Source: Paraburkholderia flava (GTDB lineage Bacteria; Pseudomonadota; Gammaproteobacteria; Burkholderiales; Burkholderiaceae). From it: a DNA stretch of 64,000 nucleotides. Made by a program: the position numbers and the translations under genes. Below are positions 28,943-36,759 of this stretch, piece by piece. The DNA is taken from positions 62,001 through 126,000 of the forward strand of contig NZ_SMRO01000005.1 of assembly GCF_004359985.1 (NCBI RefSeq), written 5' to 3'. The stretch's first letter is position 1; each line of letters opens with the position of its first letter. The notes beneath the pieces were generated by a model that was not told the DNA's origin, made no database searches, and saw only the letters and a list, made by a program, of their open reading frames with translations.

Positions 28943-29617
28943 ATGTTCAAACACATCTCACTGAAGCTTCTATCCGCCCTCTCTGCGCTGTCGCTGCTGG
29001 CCGCGTGCGCTCATCCTGTCCAGCGTCCCGACTACACCGCGTTCAAGAAGAGTCAGCCGCGTTCCATTCTGGTGTTGCCGCCGGTGAATGACACGTCGGA
29101 TGTGAAGGCGACCTTCGGTCTGCTCTCGCAGGAAACGCTGCCGCTCGCCGAGGCCGGCTATTACGTGATTCCCGTCGCGCCAATGGAAGAGACGTTCAAG
29201 TACAACGGCCTCACCGATGCGACGGATATTCAGGCGGTCTCGCCCGCGAAGCTGCAGGACATCTTCGGTGTCGATGCTGCGCTCTATACGAAGGTGAGTC
29301 AGTACGGTTCCGTCTATCAGGTGATCGACAGTACGACGGTCGTGACCGCATCGGCGAAACTCGTTGATCTGAAAACAGGCGACGTCCTTTGGCAAGGTTC
29401 CGCACGCGCAACGGGCAAGGAGCTGGGCGGCAACGTCAATGTCAACGCGTTCGGATTGATCGGTGTGCTGGCGCAAGCGGCGATCAAGCAGATCGCGCAC
29501 TCGCTGTCTGATGATAGCGTCGCGGTTGCGGGGTTGACGAGCAGACGTCTGTTGTCCGCTGGTCCGCCGAACGGTTTGCTGTACGGTCCGCATTCGCCGA
29601 AATTCGGCACGGACTGA
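28943..29617 (+). CDS. DUF799/GNA1162-family lipoprotein
   Basis: 224-aa predicted lipoprotein, signal LSALSALSLLAACAHP with Cys near residue 22. The domain includes SILVLPPVNDTSDVKATFG, LPLAEAGYYVIPVAPMEETFKYNGLTD and GVDAALYTKVSQYGSVYQVIDS. The family contains Neisseria GNA1162, a surface-associated antigen of unknown function. ATG 28943 follows AAGAGG. It ends at a strong intrinsic terminator, closing the three-gene operon. Confidence 0.87.
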   Translation: MFKHISLKLLSALSALSLLAACAHPVQRPDYTAFKKSQPRSILVLPPVNDTSDVKATFGLLSQETLPLAEAGYYVIPVAPMEETFKYNGLTDATDIQAVSPAKLQDIFGVDAALYTKVSQYGSVYQVIDSTTVVTASAKLVDLKTGDVLWQGSARATGKELGGNVNVNAFGLIGVLAQAAIKQIAHSLSDDSVAVAGLTSRRLLSAGPPNGLLYGPHSPKFGTD

Positions 29618-29640
29618 TTTCGGTTGTCGGTTGTATCGAG

Positions 29641-29674
29641 AAGACCACGAGCAGCGATGCTCGTGGTCTTTTTT
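29641..29674 (+). terminator. Intrinsic terminator of the lipoprotein operon
   Basis: AAGACCACGAGCA-GCGA-TGCTCGTGGTCTT forms a perfect 13-bp stem with a tetraloop, followed by a T-run to 29674. It lies 23 bp after the DUF799 stop. Confidence 0.92.
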
Positions 29675-30062
29675 CATTGGTGACAAGAATTCGGGGTCAC
29701 CGGTGAGCGACACACATCGCTCACGCATTTTCATTTTTCTTCATCAGAGTCATGCATCGCGCGCCACATTGTGATGGCCTTAACGCAGCTCTCCTCGCGA
29801 TGCGATTCACGTCGCGAACTCGCATCGCACGCCAGTTATCCGATAGCGAAAAGCCTTAGAGAAATCGTTAAAAAAGTCTGAGAAAGGTTAAGGATTGCCT
29901 GCTTGTAAAGCGATCTCGATCACCTATTATTCGGATCACTAAAAATTACGAAGCGCTCGATAAATGTCGATGAGCAACGCACACATTGTGCTGCGCATCG
30001 CGTTTTAACAGCCCGGCACCACCGTGCCGGTCAAATGACCGTCGATCTCTCGAGGGGGCATC
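29675..30062. other. 388-bp gap: regulatory region of the S53 peptidase gene
   Basis: No ORF is supported. The DNA is AT-rich for this genome, especially 29850-29960. It contains GGTTAAGGATT (29886-29896) directly before the promoter-like elements listed separately. No riboswitch was recognised in the ~125-nt leader. Confidence 0.5.
29903..29930 (+). promoter_or_regulatory. Putative sigma-70 promoter of the S53 peptidase gene
   Basis: TTGTAA (29903-29908), a 16-bp spacer, then TATTAT (29925-29930). This predicts a leader of about 125 nt before ATG 30063. The elements fit the consensus reasonably and sit in an AT-rich upstream region. Confidence 0.5.
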
Positions 30063-32066
30063 ATGCCCATCCATGCACCGTCGCGCATTGTGCAGGTTCT
30101 TTGCACGACACGTCGTTTGTCCGTTCTGTCGTTAATCGGTTTATCGTCGACCGGCTTGCTGGTCTCCGCTGCTCACGCGCAAGCGAGTTCAGGCAATTGG
30201 GTATCGACCCACACGCATGCGTTCAATATTCCCGCAGCTGCATCGGGCGCGCAGGCGATGACCAGTGCGGCATCCGCTGCAAGCGCCTACGCGGAGCTTG
30301 GCGCGAACGACAAGGTTCATGTCGTCGTCGCACTGAAGCTGCGCGATCAGAAGGGACTCGAGTCGTTCGTCGATCAGGTCAACCGGCCGGGTAGTCCGAA
30401 CTATCGGCAATACCTGACGCCCGATCAGGTGCTGTCGACGTACGCGCCGACCGAAGCGCAGGCGAATGCGGTGGTTCAGTATCTGACGCGCGCCGGCTTC
30501 ACGAACGTACGCGTCGCGAAGAATCGCCTGCTCGTGACGGCAGACGGCAACGCCGCGACGGTGAAGGCCGCGTTCAACACGAGCCTGCGACGCTTTACGC
30601 AAGATGGCCGATCGGTGTTCGCGAACACAAGCGATGCGCAGGTGCCGGCCGCGCTCGGCGATATCGTCGACTCCGTGCAGGGTCTGCAGAACGCGGTCAC
30701 CGCGCACACGAACTACGTGTTGAGCAGGCCCGGTGCAAGTGCCAGCACGCAGACGCCCGCGTCCAGCCGAACCGCGGCTGCAGCGACGCCGGTGCTGACC
30801 GGACACAATCCGGTCGAGTTCTCGACTCTCTATGCGGCTGGTTCGACGCCGACTGCATCCGCGACGACAGTCGGCATTATTTCGGAGGGCGATCTTTCGC
30901 CGACACTGTCCGATCTGCAGACGTTCACGACGAACAACGGGCTGGCACCGGTGACGACCCAGGTCGTACAGACCGGGCAGCCCGGCAGTGACTACAGCGA
31001 CTTGAAGCACAACGTCGAGTGGAATCTGGACAGCCAGGCGGTCGTCGGTGCTGCCGGTGGCGCGGTGAACAAGCTGGTGTTCTACGATGCACCGTCGTTG
31101 TATCTCAGCGACCTGACCGCCGCGTACAACCAGGCAGTATCGGATAACGTCGCGAAGGTGATCAATGTATCGCTCGGCGTCTGCGAAGCGAGTGCGCAAG
31201 GTGATGGCTCGCAGTCCACCGACGATTCGATCTTCAAGATCGCGATGGCGCAGGGGCAGACGTTCTCCGTATCGACTGGTGATTTCGGTGTGTACGAATG
31301 CCAGCACGGGATCGTGCCGTCGAACCTGCGCGCCGATAACGTCGTCGAACCTTCGACCTCGCCGTACGTAATCGCGGTCGGCGGTACGTCGCTCTACACG
31401 GCGAATGGTCAGTACGACCACGAGACGGCCTGGAACGAAGGGCTCAACGCGGACGGGGTGCTGGAGGCGACCGGCGGCGGTGTGAGCCAGTACGAGACAG
31501 CGCCGTCGTGGCAATCGCCGGTGACAGGAAACCGGGCGCGCGTGGTGCCGGACATCGCTTTCGAGGCAGACACGCGCAGCGGTGCGATTCTGGTCTATCA
31601 AGGACAGACCTTTGGCACGATCACCGCAGGATTACCGAACCTCGTCGGCGGCACGAGTCTCGCAGCGCCGACCTTCGCCGGCATCTGGGCGCGCGTGCAG
31701 TCGGCGAACAACAACACGCTCGCGTTTCCCGGCGCGAACATCTACAGCAAGGTGAGCGCGAATCCGGCGCTGGTTCATCCGGTGGTGTCGGGCAACAATG
31801 GTGTCGTGCGCAACGGCGTGACGTATGGCTACAGCGCGACGCCGGGCTTCGACTTCGTCACCGGCTGGGGCAGCTTCGACATTGCGCAACTGAATGCTGC
31901 ATTCAGTTCGTCGCCGCCGCTCGCATCCGGTGGCAATAAAGGCGGCAGCAACGGCAACAGCAACAGCGGTAGCAGCGCCGCCCAGGACGGCACCGATCTC
32001 TTCGGCCTGCTCACGAGCATGTTCGGCGGATGGCTGCAGATCTTCTCCGGCCACCCCGGCACCTGA
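30063..32066 (+). CDS. Secreted S53 (sedolisin/kumamolisin) serine-carboxyl peptidase with propeptide
   Basis: 667 aa. A signal peptide ends near AHAQA (~residue 41). An activation propeptide follows (residues ~80-215, including RPGSPNYRQYLTPDQVLSTYAPT), then the catalytic domain. Sedolisin residues are visible: Glu319 and Asp323 in VEWNLDSQ with the diagnostic four-residue spacing, Asp407 in VSTGDFGV, and Ser532 in VGGTSLAAP. A Gly/Asn/Ser-rich stretch (~625-645) links to a short hydrophobic tail. Such enzymes are acid-active endopeptidases. It follows the lipoprotein trio but has its own promoter-like region. Confidence 0.93.
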   Translation: MPIHAPSRIVQVLCTTRRLSVLSLIGLSSTGLLVSAAHAQASSGNWVSTHTHAFNIPAAASGAQAMTSAASAASAYAELGANDKVHVVVALKLRDQKGLESFVDQVNRPGSPNYRQYLTPDQVLSTYAPTEAQANAVVQYLTRAGFTNVRVAKNRLLVTADGNAATVKAAFNTSLRRFTQDGRSVFANTSDAQVPAALGDIVDSVQGLQNAVTAHTNYVLSRPGASASTQTPASSRTAAAATPVLTGHNPVEFSTLYAAGSTPTASATTVGIISEGDLSPTLSDLQTFTTNNGLAPVTTQVVQTGQPGSDYSDLKHNVEWNLDSQAVVGAAGGAVNKLVFYDAPSLYLSDLTAAYNQAVSDNVAKVINVSLGVCEASAQGDGSQSTDDSIFKIAMAQGQTFSVSTGDFGVYECQHGIVPSNLRADNVVEPSTSPYVIAVGGTSLYTANGQYDHETAWNEGLNADGVLEATGGGVSQYETAPSWQSPVTGNRARVVPDIAFEADTRSGAILVYQGQTFGTITAGLPNLVGGTSLAAPTFAGIWARVQSANNNTLAFPGANIYSKVSANPALVHPVVSGNNGVVRNGVTYGYSATPGFDFVTGWGSFDIAQLNAAFSSSPPLASGGNKGGSNGNSNSGSSAAQDGTDLFGLLTSMFGGWLQIFSGHPGT

Positions 32067-32166
32067 CCTGCAATCAATAAAAGTAAATCCGATGCGTGCG
32101 CCGCTCCGGCGAGGCGCGGCACACGCTTTCGCATCGAACGTTCGACGGCTGCGGCGCACGCCGTAC

Positions 32167-32172
32167 TACAAT
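32167..32172 (+). promoter_or_regulatory. Possible -10 upstream of the methyltransferase gene
   Basis: TACAAT lies 110 bp upstream of ATG 32283, without a good -35. Between it and the gene is a short (ATGC) tandem run at 32192-32208. Weak evidence. Confidence 0.3.
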
Positions 32173-32282
32173 TCGTACCCTGTGCCGGCCGATGCATGCA
32201 TGCATGCAAGCAGGCGTCGGATCCTCCGACGCCCTGTCGCAAGCGAAATGTCGCAGCTGTCGCCCCACCTTCCTCGCCACTC

Positions 32283-33410
32283 ATGACCACACCCTATCCC
32301 ACGATCACCTGGCCTGCTGCAACGGGCCCCGAAACGGCTCGCTGGCATTCGGAGGCCGGCACACCGCCGCCGAAGCGCGTCGTCACCGCGGACGACCGTA
32401 CGACCGCCGACGCCGCATTCCGCCTCGCGAGCGAAGGCACCGCATTGCTGTGGATGGGCGATTACCAGAACGCCCGCCAACTGCTGCAGGCGATCGCGCG
32501 ACGCATCGAACGCAAGCCGCGCAAAGCACCGGCCGATCCGAAAGACGCGTTCAACATGCATCGGCAGGCGCAATCGCAACGCGCACGCACGCTCGGCATG
32601 CTGCTGATTCCGCTCACCGGCGACTACACGGTGCCGCTGCGGCGCGCACCCGTCGTGAACCTGGCCTGTGAAGAAGCGTGGGGCGCACCGACCGGCGAAG
32701 CGTCGGTCGTGTCGTTGCGCGAACTGCTCGGGCTGGTCGGCGCGCACGAATGGCGCAAGAAGGGCGTCGAGGTCGCGGTACTCGGTGACCGCATTCATCC
32801 GTACTACGGCGTGTTCTCGCCGGTGCGCGGCGAATATCTCGATCTGGTCGCGCGCGCGCCGCTGCCGTCGCTCGAACTCGCCTTCGACATCGGCACGGGC
32901 ACCGGCGTGATCGCGGCGCTACTCGCGAAGCGCGGCGTGAAGCGCATCGTCGCAACCGATCAGGATCCGCGCGCGCTCGCCTGCGCGCGTGAAAATCTCG
33001 ACCGGCTCGGCTATGGCGCGCAGGTGAAGGTCGTCGAAGCCGATCTGTTTCCGCCGGGCCGCGCACCGCTGATCGTGTGCAATCCGCCGTGGGTGCCGGC
33101 GCGGCCCGCGTCGCCGGTCGAGCACGCGGTGTTCGATCCGGACAGCCGCATGCTGCTCGGCTTTCTGAACGGTCTCGCCGCGCATCTGGAGCCGGGCGGC
33201 GAGGGCTGGCTGATCCTGTCGGACTTCGCCGAACATCTCGGGCTGCGTACGCGCGCCGAGTTGCTCGAGGCGATCGCGGCGGCCGGGCTCGTGGAGATCG
33301 CGCGCGAGATCATTCGTCCGCGCCATCCGAAGGCGGCGGATGCGAGCGATCTGCTGCATGCGGCGCGTGCCGCCGAGATCACGTTCCTGTGGCGCTTGAA
33401 GGCGCGCTAG
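32283..33410 (+). CDS. Class I SAM-dependent methyltransferase (HemK/RlmG-like)
   Basis: 375 aa. An N-terminal domain of ~190 residues precedes a Rossmann methyltransferase domain: motif I is LAFDIGTGTGVIAALLAKRG, motif II region IVATDQDPRALACARENL, and the catalytic NPPW (LIVCNPPWVPARP). NPPW/NPPY enzymes modify amide or exocyclic amino nitrogens (protein Gln, or rRNA G/A), so an rRNA or protein N-methyltransferase is plausible; the target is unknown. ATG 32283 starts MTTPYPTITWP. Its TAG overlaps the stop of the convergent flavoprotein gene. Confidence 0.85.
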   Translation: MTTPYPTITWPAATGPETARWHSEAGTPPPKRVVTADDRTTADAAFRLASEGTALLWMGDYQNARQLLQAIARRIERKPRKAPADPKDAFNMHRQAQSQRARTLGMLLIPLTGDYTVPLRRAPVVNLACEEAWGAPTGEASVVSLRELLGLVGAHEWRKKGVEVAVLGDRIHPYYGVFSPVRGEYLDLVARAPLPSLELAFDIGTGTGVIAALLAKRGVKRIVATDQDPRALACARENLDRLGYGAQVKVVEADLFPPGRAPLIVCNPPWVPARPASPVEHAVFDPDSRMLLGFLNGLAAHLEPGGEGWLILSDFAEHLGLRTRAELLEAIAAAGLVEIAREIIRPRHPKAADASDLLHAARAAEITFLWRLKAR

Positions 33411-34711
33411 TCGCGCGGCGCGTGATCGGCTGCAGTTGAGCCGTCACGCCGCGCGAGATACGCGGCCGCACCTTCGCCCGCCGTGCGGCCGGTCGCGAAA
33501 CAGGCGGTGAGCAGATAGCCGCCGGTCGGCGCTTCCCAGTCGAGCATCTCGCCCGCGCAGAACGCGCCGGGCGTGCGGCGGATCATCAGATCGGCGTCGA
33601 GCGCGTCGAACGGGATGCCGCCCGCGCTGCTGATCGCTTCTTCGATCGGCCGTGCGGCGGTCAAACGCAACGGCAGCGCCTTGATCGCACGTGCGAGCAG
33701 CGCCGTGTCGGTGAACGCTTCCTTCGACAGACACTCCCGCAGCAACCCGAACTTCGCGCCGGCGATGCCGACGCGTCCCTGCAGATGCGTCGACAGCGAA
33801 CGCGAGCCGCGCGGTCGCCCGACTTCCTGCTCGACCCGTGCGACCGTCAATCCAGGCGCGAGATCCAGGTGAACGGTGACCTCGCCGTCGGCCAGCAGCC
33901 GCTCGCGGATCGGTGAGGAAAATGCGTAAATTAAACTCCCCTCAACGCCGGTCGCCGTCAAAACGAACTCACCTTTTCGATAATGGACTTTTTTGTCTAC
34001 GTCGGTGACGGTGAGTGCGACGGGCTTGAGCGGCTGTCCGGCAAAGCGCTCGCGGAAATAGTCGCTCCACGGTGCGTCGAAACCGCAGTTGGCGGGCTGC
34101 AGCGGCGCGACCGGCACGCCGTGCGCAGCGACGAGCGGCACCCACGCCGCATCCGAGCCGAGGCGCGGCCAGCTTGCACCGCCGGTTGCGAGGACGAATG
34201 TGTTTGCGTCGATGTGCTTTTCGCCGTCGGGTGTTGCGAAGCGCAGTGTGTGGCTAGTTGCGTTGTCCTTCGTGGCGACGTCCCAGCCGGTCCAGCGATG
34301 CCGCATATGGAAGCGCACGCCGCTTTCCTTCAACCGGTGAAGCCACGCGCGCAGCATCGGCGCGGCTTTCATGTCTGTCGGAAAGACGCGGCCCGAGCTG
34401 CCGACGAACGTTTCGACGCCGAGCGCGCGCAGCCAGTCGCGCAGCGCATCGGGACCGAAGCTATCGAGCAGCGGCGCGATCTGCGCGCGGCGCGCACCGT
34501 AGCGCTCGACGAACTGTTCGAGCGGTTCGGAATGCGTGATGTTCATCCCGCCTTTGCCGGCCATCAGGAATTTGCGTCCGGCGGAGGGCATCGCGTCATA
34601 GACGTCGACGGCGATGCCGCGTTGGCTCAGCGCTTCGGCGGCCATGAGCCCGGCGGGGCCCGCGCCGATCACGGCGGCGGAAGCGGAGGACGGTGTGCTG
34701 ATCGATGACAT
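33407..34711 (-). CDS. HI0933-family NAD(P)/FAD-dependent flavoprotein (TIGR03862-like)
   Basis: 434 aa. The N-terminal dinucleotide-binding fold is AAVIGAGPAGLMAAEALSQRG, followed by the HI0933/YhiN signature GRKFLMAGKGGMNITHSEP. FVLATGGASWPRLGSD and the C-terminal APTGGYLLTACFATGRTAGE complete the FAD fold. The family has no established substrate. It converges on the methyltransferase gene, and the two stop codons share the tetranucleotide CTAG. Confidence 0.9.
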   Translation of the reverse strand: MSSISTPSSASAAVIGAGPAGLMAAEALSQRGIAVDVYDAMPSAGRKFLMAGKGGMNITHSEPLEQFVERYGARRAQIAPLLDSFGPDALRDWLRALGVETFVGSSGRVFPTDMKAAPMLRAWLHRLKESGVRFHMRHRWTGWDVATKDNATSHTLRFATPDGEKHIDANTFVLATGGASWPRLGSDAAWVPLVAAHGVPVAPLQPANCGFDAPWSDYFRERFAGQPLKPVALTVTDVDKKVHYRKGEFVLTATGVEGSLIYAFSSPIRERLLADGEVTVHLDLAPGLTVARVEQEVGRPRGSRSLSTHLQGRVGIAGAKFGLLRECLSKEAFTDTALLARAIKALPLRLTAARPIEEAISSAGGIPFDALDADLMIRRTPGAFCAGEMLDWEAPTGGYLLTACFATGRTAGEGAAAYLARRDGSTAADHAPRD

Positions 34712-35134
34712 CGGGGAACGGGGAATGGGGCAGGCGTCGAGAGCGGCGAAGGCGCCAACGCGGCGCCGCGACGTCGCAGCGCCCGTTCAATGCCGGGGGG
34801 CGTGCGAGGTCGCCATTGTCCCATCGGTGCGCGACAGCGGCAAACGGCGTGCGTGGGTCGGGGCTGCGCTGTGCAGAGTACGAGTCACGCAGGCGACGGC
34901 CGCTGTGCGTGAGCCGCCTGCATCGGAGCGATCTGCGTCAGGGTCATCTGCATCACGGGCGGACGGCGCCAAGGCCGGCGCATCCGGGCTGCTCGCATCT
35001 AAGCGATCTGCGTCAAGGTCATCCGCATCACGGGTAAGGGGCGCCAGCGCCGGCGCGTCCGAGCCGTTTGCATCGGAGCCATCTGCGTAAAGAACACCTC
35101 TGTGGCGGCCGTTAAAGCCACCGCCACCCCACAC
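34712..35134. other. 423-bp gap between flavoprotein and uxaA; no supported gene
   Basis: Both strands stay open for about 100 codons, but the reading is driven by a 75-bp tandem repeat (separate entry) and by GC bias. The minus-strand frame (GTG 35134 to 34787) abuts the uxaA stop without an SD and encodes an Asp/Ala-rich repeat peptide. Not called as a gene. Confidence 0.5.
34920..35092. repeat. 75-bp imperfect tandem repeat, 2.3 copies
   Basis: Units begin at 34920, 34995 and 35070, each opening with GCATC(G/T)(G/A)AGC. The first two are full length and clearly similar along their whole 75 bp; the third is truncated after about 23 bp. The period is a multiple of three (25 codons), so it encodes a repeat peptide in any open frame. 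It lies downstream of uxaA. Confidence 0.85.
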
Positions 35135-36688
35135 TCACGTAATCACACCCACCTGCCAGGGCACGAATTCACTCTGCCCATAGCCATGCAGTTCGCTCTT
35201 GGAGCGTGTCCCCGACGCGCAGTCGAGCATCATCCGGAAGATCGCTTCGCCGAGTTCGTCGATGTTCGCGGTGCCGTCGATCACACCGCCGCAGTTGATG
35301 TCGATGTCGTCCTGCTGACGGTCCCACAGCGCGGTGTTGGTCGCGAGCTTCAGTGAAGGCGACGGCGCGCAGCCGTATGCCGACCCACGGCCGGTGGTGA
35401 AGCAGATCAGGTTCGCGCCGGACGCGACCTGGCCTGTCGCCGACATCGGATCGTAGCCAGGGGAATCCATGAACACGAAGCCCTTCGCATCGATCGGTTG
35501 CGCGTATTCGTAGACGCCGACGAGGTTCGTCGTGCCGCCCTTCGCCACCGCGCCGAGCGATTTCTCGAGGATCGTCGTGAGGCCACCGACCTTGTTCCCC
35601 GCCGACGGATTGTTGTCGAGCGCCGCGCCGTTACGCGAGCAGTAGTCCTGCCACCACGCGATCCGCGCGAGCAGCCGGTCGCCGACTTCCTGGTTCACCG
35701 CGCGGCGCGTCAGCAGATGTTCGGCACCGTAGATTTCCGGCGTTTCGGAGAGAATCGCGGTGCCTCCATGTTGTACCAGCCGGTCGACCGCCGCGCCGAG
35801 CGCCGGGTTCGCCGAGATGCCCGAGTAACCGTCGGAGCCACCGCATTGCAGACCGACCATCAGATGCGATGCACTCACCGGCTCGCGGCGCACGCGGTTT
35901 GCGTCGGCGAGCATTTCACGGACGGTCGCGATGCCGTGCTCGATCGTCTTGCGCGTGCCGCCGCTGTCCTGAATCGTGAAGCTGCGCAGGCGGCGCGCGT
36001 CGCCGGACAGACCACCGGCTTCGAGCACGCCGCCGATCTGGTTGGTTTCGCAGCCGAGTCCGACGAACAGCACCGACGCGAAATTCGGATGCGCCGCGTA
36101 GCCCGCGAGCGTGCGGCGCAGGATCGCGATGCCTTCGCCCTGCAGATCGATACCGCAACCGAGGCCGTGCGTGAGCGCGATCACGCCGTCGACGTTCGGG
36201 TAGTCCGCGAGCGCTTCGGGATGCACGTCGCGGCGGAAGTGATCGGCGATCGCGCGCGCGACGGTCGCCGAGCAGTTGACGCTCGTCAGCACGCCGATGA
36301 AGTTGCGTGTCGCGACTACGCCTTCGCCACCGCTCAGGCCGTCGCGGCGAATGCCCATGAAATGCGCGGGCTCGGTTGCATACGCGGTCGGATGCAGATC
36401 GGCGCCGAACGCATGCTCGCGTGCGAACTCGGCCATGCCGAGGTTGTGGACGTGCACGTGCTGCCCACGCGCGATCGCCTCACGCGCGACGCCGATGATC
36501 TGGTTGTAGCGCTTGACTGGTTCGCCCTGCGCGATCGCGCGCGTCGCGATCTTGTGACCCGGCGGCACGAGTCCGGAGACGACGAGATTTTCCGCGTCGA
36601 TTCGCGTGCCCGATACGAGCTGGCGCGTGGCGATCACGACGTCGTCGTTGGGATGCAGCCGGATCACGGCGTGTGGTGTGGTCGACAT
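35135..36688 (-). CDS. uxaA: Altronate dehydratase UxaA
   Basis: 517-aa lyase dehydrating D-altronate to 2-keto-3-deoxygluconate in galacturonate catabolism. A short N-terminal SAF domain (VIRLHPNDDVVIATRQLVSGTRI) is followed by the large UxaA domain, with GLGCGIDLQGEG, GLGCETNQIGG, VGLQCGGSDGYSGISANPALG and GRGSAYGCAPSPSLKLATN, whose cysteines suit the iron-dependent family. Galactarate dehydratase (GarD) is a relative, but the neighbouring uxaB supports UxaA. Third gene of the minus-strand uxaB-transporter-uxaA unit. Confidence 0.92.
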   Translation of the reverse strand: MSTTPHAVIRLHPNDDVVIATRQLVSGTRIDAENLVVSGLVPPGHKIATRAIAQGEPVKRYNQIIGVAREAIARGQHVHVHNLGMAEFAREHAFGADLHPTAYATEPAHFMGIRRDGLSGGEGVVATRNFIGVLTSVNCSATVARAIADHFRRDVHPEALADYPNVDGVIALTHGLGCGIDLQGEGIAILRRTLAGYAAHPNFASVLFVGLGCETNQIGGVLEAGGLSGDARRLRSFTIQDSGGTRKTIEHGIATVREMLADANRVRREPVSASHLMVGLQCGGSDGYSGISANPALGAAVDRLVQHGGTAILSETPEIYGAEHLLTRRAVNQEVGDRLLARIAWWQDYCSRNGAALDNNPSAGNKVGGLTTILEKSLGAVAKGGTTNLVGVYEYAQPIDAKGFVFMDSPGYDPMSATGQVASGANLICFTTGRGSAYGCAPSPSLKLATNTALWDRQQDDIDINCGGVIDGTANIDELGEAIFRMMLDCASGTRSKSELHGYGQSEFVPWQVGVIT

Positions 36689-36759
36689 GATGAATTTCGC
36701 AATGGCGTTCAGATGAATCGGTTACACGACGTGCGCGTTCAACGTGCTCTAAGCCTCGA

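Noticed and set aside
27211..32066. Genomic island inserted at tRNA-Thr
   Set aside because: The gap after the tRNA is AT-rich, but there is no integrase gene and no second copy of the tRNA 3' end was found; the following lipoprotein genes look chromosomal.
32192..32208. ATGC tetranucleotide run as a phase-variation tract
   Set aside because: Only about four units, too short for slipped-strand phase variation, and outside the coding frame.
34920..35092. CRISPR array
   Set aside because: Copies are adjacent 75-bp tandem units without unique spacers, and no cas genes are present in the window.
34787..35134. 115-codon minus-strand frame with a 25-residue repeat
   Set aside because: Its GTG start directly abuts the uxaA stop with no ribosome-binding site, and openness is produced by the 75-bp tandem repeat.
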